64,000 nucleotides of DNA from contig NC_063155.1 of the NCBI RefSeq assembly GCF_020921035.1, positions 8,169,001 to 8,233,000 on the forward strand. Reading direction: 5' to 3'. Source of the DNA: Rhodamnia argentea. Taxonomy: Eukaryota > Streptophyta > Magnoliopsida > Myrtales > Myrtaceae. Each line of letters opens with the position of its first letter. Within the stretch, counting starts at the first letter, position 1. A program made the position numbers and the translations under genes. Of the stretch, positions 59,460 to 64,000 are shown in pieces. The notes below the pieces were generated by a model, which searched no databases, was not told where the DNA came from, and saw nothing but the letters and a program-made list of their open reading frames with translations.

Positions 59460-60590
59460 TCGATGTGAAATGGCGATGGGGAACTCGATTCTTTTTAGTG
59501 TAGCCGATGAAGCACTTGCTCGCCTTGTGGATTTGTGCTTCTCGGACGAAATGCTTCCCTCTTGTGAAATAGACGGGAAAGTCGATGAGTGGTTTTCCCC
59601 TTCTAAAAAAGGCGGCCGATCGTGAACGACGGTCGTTGAGCCCGAGTAAATGACTTGACTTAGTTTGACAGGTTGTTGTGGACTTCTTATATAAATGATT
59701 GGGAAAATTGTCAAAAAAAAAAATCTTAAAATTATTGTGTCGATTTAATGCTAAACCTTTTCATATTTTGTTAATTGAGTTCATCCGGCCAATTTCGATT
59801 GAGAATTGATGACATGGACCTCGACCGTTCCTCGACCGTCCTACGCGATACTAACGGTGCTGATGTGAATTTTTTATTATTATTCTTTTGTCTTTTCTTT
59901 TTCTCTATTGTAAAGACCGGTAAGAGGTCACTTGCCATTGGCCGAGGCCTATTGTCCCCGGGCGTCCTCCGCCGGCCACTTGGCGAGGACTTAACGGACC
60001 TTGCCGGCGGTTGGCCAAGGTCGCCGGCCCTCACCAGCAATTAGACGAGGACAGCGAGCTCTACGTGGCCACTAAAAGATAGTTGTCGGCGAGGGCTCGT
60101 AGGCCCTCGCCTGGTGGCCTGCTGAGAATGTCGGGCCTTGGCCGGTGGCCAACTGTTTTCTTTCCAATTGAATTCATCCGGTCAATTTTCACTGATGACA
60201 TTGCTCCTCAAAACTTATCTGGAAATTATCCCGTTGGGCAGAGGCTTTTTACCTCTTCTTAGGTTCCGTTTGTTTCACAGAAAAAGTTTTTCTTTTTCTC
60301 CAATTTCTAGCATTTGGGGAATAAAAATATGTGATCAAAGAAAATATTTTCTGACCAACGGAAAATGTCTTTCTAAAACTGGAAAAAAAAAAAATGATTT
60401 TCATTTTGAAAAAATCGAAAATCATTTCCCCCATGTTTCTCACTTCTCCCTTAGCTACGTCCGCCGGATTAGCCGACATGTCCGGTCAAATGACCACCTC
60501 TAGATCCAGATGAGCTTGTCAATCCATATAGAGCTGGTAAGGTTTCGTCTGATTGACAGAGAGAGGAGAGAGAAAGGTGAAAGGTGATGA
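59460..60590. repeat. Array segment Y, copy 2
   Basis: The counterpart of 40570-40648 plus 41963-43020. It includes a plus-strand frame reading GNSILFSVADEALARLVDLC, whose relative in decayed form lies near 50390-50460 and 63640-63715; I do not recognise this family. It also holds an inverted-repeat element arm at 59695-60180. Confidence 0.7.
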
Positions 60591-61842
60591 AAAGAGATCA
60601 ACAAAGATGACAAAAGAGCAGGCCTTTGAAGTGGAAAAAGTAAAACCTTTCCGGATCACTGTTAATTATTTTGAAAGTTTAATTAATTAGACGGATATAA
60701 TTGAATGTTCTAAAACTATGTTCACGCATATTATCAAAAACAAGGGCTTAGAAATATTTGAGTTTAAGACTTTCTATAATAGTATAATATCAAAATTTTG
60801 CGAGATCATGGATAAACCGACTTAAAAATTCAAATTTATAAAGAAGCCGTAGTTTAATATTTAAATATTTTAACATAACGGTATTTTTTTATGTCGAAAT
60901 CATATCAGCATTAAGAAATTGCTTGGAAAGAGACGTGTAAAGTTATTGGTTTGTTGACTGCATTTGCCTTGACAGAGGGGTTATATAGATTCTTAAACTT
61001 GACAAATGATTTGCAAGAAATTGATCGCGACTCTTGCTATGTTGCGCGTAGCTTTGAACATTTGAATGGAGGGATAGCTATCCAAAAGATCATAATCCTA
61101 TCATATAGCCGCCAATTCAACCTTAAACTTTCTAATTTGGCCAGTTTAATCCTTAACGTTTAGATAATTTTTCAATATAGCCAATCTAGCCGATTGCGGA
61201 TGAAAATCACGTTATAAGCTACCTTTAGTGTTTTCACTTATTACCAAATAGTTGTAAAATCAATTTTTCTTCCACTTGTTTTCAGCACAAATAAACATCA
61301 GAGAAATGCTTTCTATATCTGATTTCCAAAGAATATTTTCTAGCGACAAGACGTTTTCAGTGAAATAAACGGAAGCTAGGACTCATTCACAACAAATAAC
61401 CGCAGGATAAATGTGAATGCCAGTCGTTCAACGAGACTAATGGCCGAATTACGTGCTCATATTCATATTCAATTATTACGTGTGTAGCTAGAGTTGGCCA
61501 CAAGGCCATGCCGGCCCACACCGGGTCGGGGCATGATTGGCCCACACCCCTTTGTAATATTTAAAAAAATAAGAAAATAAGAACAAAAAGGTGATTATCG
61601 TGGATTGCTTGTTTTTTTTTTTTCGGTCTCCAATATTTATGATCATTGGAACGAAATGTAGTTGAATTTTTCAATTTGAAATGTTGATATTAACAAACGG
61701 TGGATAATTGTTTTTAGTATAAATTCATTCTAGGGATCTTTTTTTTTTATTATTTATTTATTTGTAGAACCATTAAAATGATAATTTATCATGTATGTAT
61801 AAAAAATATAGATTTAATATATAACGTATCCTAACGTGTTGG

Positions 61843-61844
<2 letters not shown>

Positions 61845-61883
<39 letters not shown>
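61845..61883. repeat. (TA)n microsatellite
   Basis: About 19 TA units in AT-rich spacer. The matching position in copy 1 lacks it. Confidence 0.9.
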
Positions 61884-61886
<3 letters not shown>

Positions 61887-62009
61887 TTAGAAATCACGTG
61901 TCATCATGCCGTGTCTCATATCTCGTGTCGTGTCGATGCTACATAGGCCCCACTCACCCTCACCTTAGGAACCTCATCTTGGCCATTGGAATATCCCTTC
62001 GGCCGATCA

Positions 62010-62145
62010 CTCTCGCATGGCCCGTCCTCACCTGATCTCCACCCCCACCTCCTCCTCTGGCCTTGGCCCGCCCATCTTGTTCACATAGTCCGTCGCCGTC
62101 TCTTCCTCAGAGACCAAGCGGTAAGGCGCCTTACTCTGGATTTGG
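62010..62145 (-). pseudogene. HSP20-like fragment E with an in-frame stop
   Basis: The minus strand reads YRLVSEEETATDYVNKMGGP and EEEVGVEIR and then a stop, at the point where copy D reads VRVEIRRGRALW. It is the partner of fragment C. Confidence 0.6.
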
Positions 62146-62341
62146 CGTCCAAAGTTTACGACAAACGATGATATAACGGCACAATAATCACAAACACCAA
62201 CGTCATTAATAGTGAAATTATCACGTTAAACCGATTCAAGACAGTACTTATTTGGGAAAACAGAAGTCCGGATACCACAAAGCAGATGAATCGTTCGAAC
62301 ACTTTAACCATGCTGCTATATGACACATTGCTAAAACCAAT

Positions 62342-62710
62342 TTAACTAGAAACCTCAACGCGGATCGTTTCGAACCATATAAACACCAAGTCCGCGTACT
62401 CGTACCACTTCCGAGGCCGGTGCCTCTTCGGGATCACGACGGTGAGCACCCCGTCCTCGCTTAGAGAAGCCGTGGCCTCTCTCACCCTCATCTCGCTGTT
62501 CCTCTGCAACTTCACCTTGACAGGCTCGTCCCCACGGCCAATCAACCACAAGGCACAACCCTGCCGGATCTCCACCCTCACCTCATCCGCCGTCAGCCGC
62601 GGCTTGTCCATTTTGTACACATAGGCCTCCGCCGCCTCTTCCTCGGTGACCAGGTCGTACGACGTGGTGCCCCACATGCGCGGTACTTCGCAAGGGTCAA
62701 CGAATTTCAT
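62342..62710 (-). CDS. HSP20-like protein, copy F, 122 aa, open
   Basis: The same length and end (VSS) as copy D, about 81 percent identical in the shared 105 residues by eye. It reads EEAAEAYVYKMDKPRLTADE, VRVEIRQGCALWLIGRGDE and SLSEDGVLTVVIPKRHRP. The first 17 residues differ from copy D. Upstream on the minus strand a good donor (TTTG|GTAAGTAC, about 62828) and an acceptor (CGTGTAG|GGCGAGG, about 62732) outline a possible leader intron of about 100 bp. The domain is complete but the protein lacks an organelle targeting region. Function and expression unknown. Confidence 0.5.
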   Translation of the reverse strand: MKFVDPCEVPRMWGTTSYDLVTEEEAAEAYVYKMDKPRLTADEVRVEIRQGCALWLIGRGDEPVKVKLQRNSEMRVREATASLSEDGVLTVVIPKRHRPRKWYEYADLVFIWFETIRVEVSS

Positions 62711-62779
62711 ACTTTGAGCCTCGCCCTACACGGGACAAGAGAAACGGATAATGATTTGAATATATTTTTTTCTTCGCAG

Positions 62780-62825
62780 AAATCAGGGATAGACTGAATA
62801 TTCTCATTGCGCAAATCATGTACTT
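62780..62825 (-). pseudogene. Short NRP/SET scrap upstream of copy F
   Basis: Reads RNENIQSIPDFC on the minus strand, as at 49515-49560. Confidence 0.5.
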
Positions 62826-62849
62826 ACCAAATTTCCTAGTTTGTTCCGC

Positions 62850-63280
62850 GTTTGGTCTCTTCCCATAGGGGTCGCCGGCCCCTAGGCAAGAAGCGGCGAG
62901 GGTCGCCAGCCCCTGGGCTAGAGCCGATGGGCCGGCGACCCCCGCGGGTCCCTCAGCGAGGGCCGCGAATCCCTTACGGCCGATGGCGAGGGGTCGCGAC
63001 CCTCGCCCTTGTAGGCCACGGGCAAGGGCGTCGCGACCATTGCCCGCCCTCACCGTGGCCAGATCTAGCCATGGCGACCGCTGTTGGCCGAATGAGATTT
63101 AGGGCTATGTCTTCGATGTCGGCCGAACGAGTGACAGAAATACCTTACAAGGGCCAATTTCGCGGCCCTTGCCCAAGGACCCGCTGGCTCTTGGCCAAGG
63201 GCCGGCGATGCCGCCGGCCCTTGCCCAGGGGCTGGCGATCCCTGCCGGCCCTAATCCAGCGGGGGTCGCCGCCTAAAGGG
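62850..63280. repeat. GC-rich low-complexity block, copy 2
   Basis: The partner of 49570-50030, with the same CGCCGGCCCCTAGGC words. Confidence 0.6.
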
Positions 63281-63769
63281 AAGCAAACAAAAAAAATCGA
63301 TATTTTTAAGTAAATTTTTTAAAAAATATATTAAATATTAACGCTTTTTCATTACAATTTGACTGCATAAGGGCAATTAAAATCTGCTGTCTAAGTTTCC
63401 AAAAGCTGGTTTTTTCCTCCATGACCATTGCAGTGAGCTTCTATCTACATGCTTGGTGAAATGCGTATCCAACATGAAGCATGATCCTGTACCTTTACGA
63501 ACTGATCCATGGTTGGCTCCGGATCCTCGACGACCTCTTTCACCTTCTTTCCCTTGTGTCCGGCCATCGCTTCTGGCTCACCCTCTCTTCTACGGCGTGC
63601 CTCTGTTTGTGAGTAGGTCAACTAAAGCTCCAGAAATGGCTAACGAGCTACTCGATCGCCCGGTAGATCTGTGATCCTCCGACGAAATGCCCGAAGTGCT
63701 TCCCCTCTTTTAAAATGAACGAGGGCGTCGGCCGAATGGGAGCGGCTTAGTTTCACAATCAATGTGGGT

Positions 63770-64000
63770 TCGGCAATGGAATTTCCAAGGAAGTTACTTT
63801 GGTCGGAAGAATTCCCAAGGAAGTTACTTTGGTCGGAAGAATTACCAGGAAGTGACGTGGTGATGTTGACGTTGTGGGTTTGGCTTCAAAGTGGGGCTAG
63901 AAAGAGACTTGAACGGGGTACCAAAGATGGTGGAAAAAGAAACTGATTAAGTATAACATTGAATATTCAAACCCTCGAATGAGTGAAATCAAGTCATAAA
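63770..64000. repeat. Array anchor X, copy 3, cut by the window end
   Basis: Shares TTGACGTTGTGGGTTTGGCT and GAATGAGTGAAATCAAGTCA with 50625-50760. A TTCC(A)AGGAAGTTACTTTGGTCGG phrase is tandemly doubled at 63780-63850. The array evidently continues to the right. Confidence 0.8.

Larger units (their letters stand above)
60640..63765. repeat. Array segment Z/D, copy 2
   Basis: The counterpart of 48000-50520, longer by about 600 bp because of extra AT-rich sequence around 61380-61980. Confidence 0.85.

Noticed and set aside
61800-61890. Possible origin or matrix-attachment site at the (TA)n run
   Set aside because: A plain microsatellite explains it; nothing else supports a functional site.
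1-64000. CRISPR arrays, bacterial operons or prophage
   Set aside because: The spliced plant genes and nuclear tRNAs exclude a prokaryotic source, and no regularly spaced repeat-spacer pattern is present.

Overview
The window is plant nuclear DNA. It has spliced genes with GT-AG introns, a photosystem I antenna gene, an alpha-expansin, a MIKC*-type MADS-box gene, a PPR gene tail, two nuclear tRNAs and many plant transposons. The style (AT-rich spacers, CT-rich leaders, many long-inverted-repeat elements with GC-rich cores, Tat-type and chromovirus LTR elements) suggests a woody eudicot. I suspect Myrtaceae (Eucalyptus and relatives), but this is an impression, not a proof.

Left half, about 1-34 kb, is ordinary gene space. 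In order it holds: the 3' end of a PPR gene (+); a four-exon Mpo1/DUF962-like gene (-) with a GC-AG intron; tRNA-Ile(AAU) (-); a telo-box/site II promoter driving a minus-strand transcript that contains a box C/D snoRNA predicted to guide 18S rRNA methylation; tRNA-Ala(AGC) (+); an alpha-expansin (+); LHCA4 (+); an AGL65/AGL30-like MIKC* MADS gene with 16- and 19-nt microexons (-); a lipoate-protein-ligase-like gene (-); and a CML45/46-like EF-hand gene (-). Between and inside these genes lie non-autonomous elements with long terminal inverted repeats.

Right half, about 34-64 kb, is a decayed tandem array. A 6-7 kb unit carries HSP20-like (alpha-crystallin) fragments, short relics of a NAP1-related (NRP/SET) gene, and sequence also found upstream of the CML gene. 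It recurs with anchors near 34.4, 38.9, 50.5 and 63.8 kb. Later insertions have stretched it: a 1.3-kb DNA transposon with a CTA target duplication, a 2.9-kb Tat-type solo LTR with a CGGAA duplication, and a 7.3-kb Ty3 chromovirus that looks whole. Two 122-codon HSP20-like frames in the array remain open, the rest are broken.

The genes do not form a pathway. Chloroplast light harvesting (LHCA4), wall loosening (expansin), lipoylation, lipid turnover (Mpo1-like), calcium sensing (CML) and rRNA modification (snoRNA) are simply neighbours. All calls come from reading the sequence; no database search was run.
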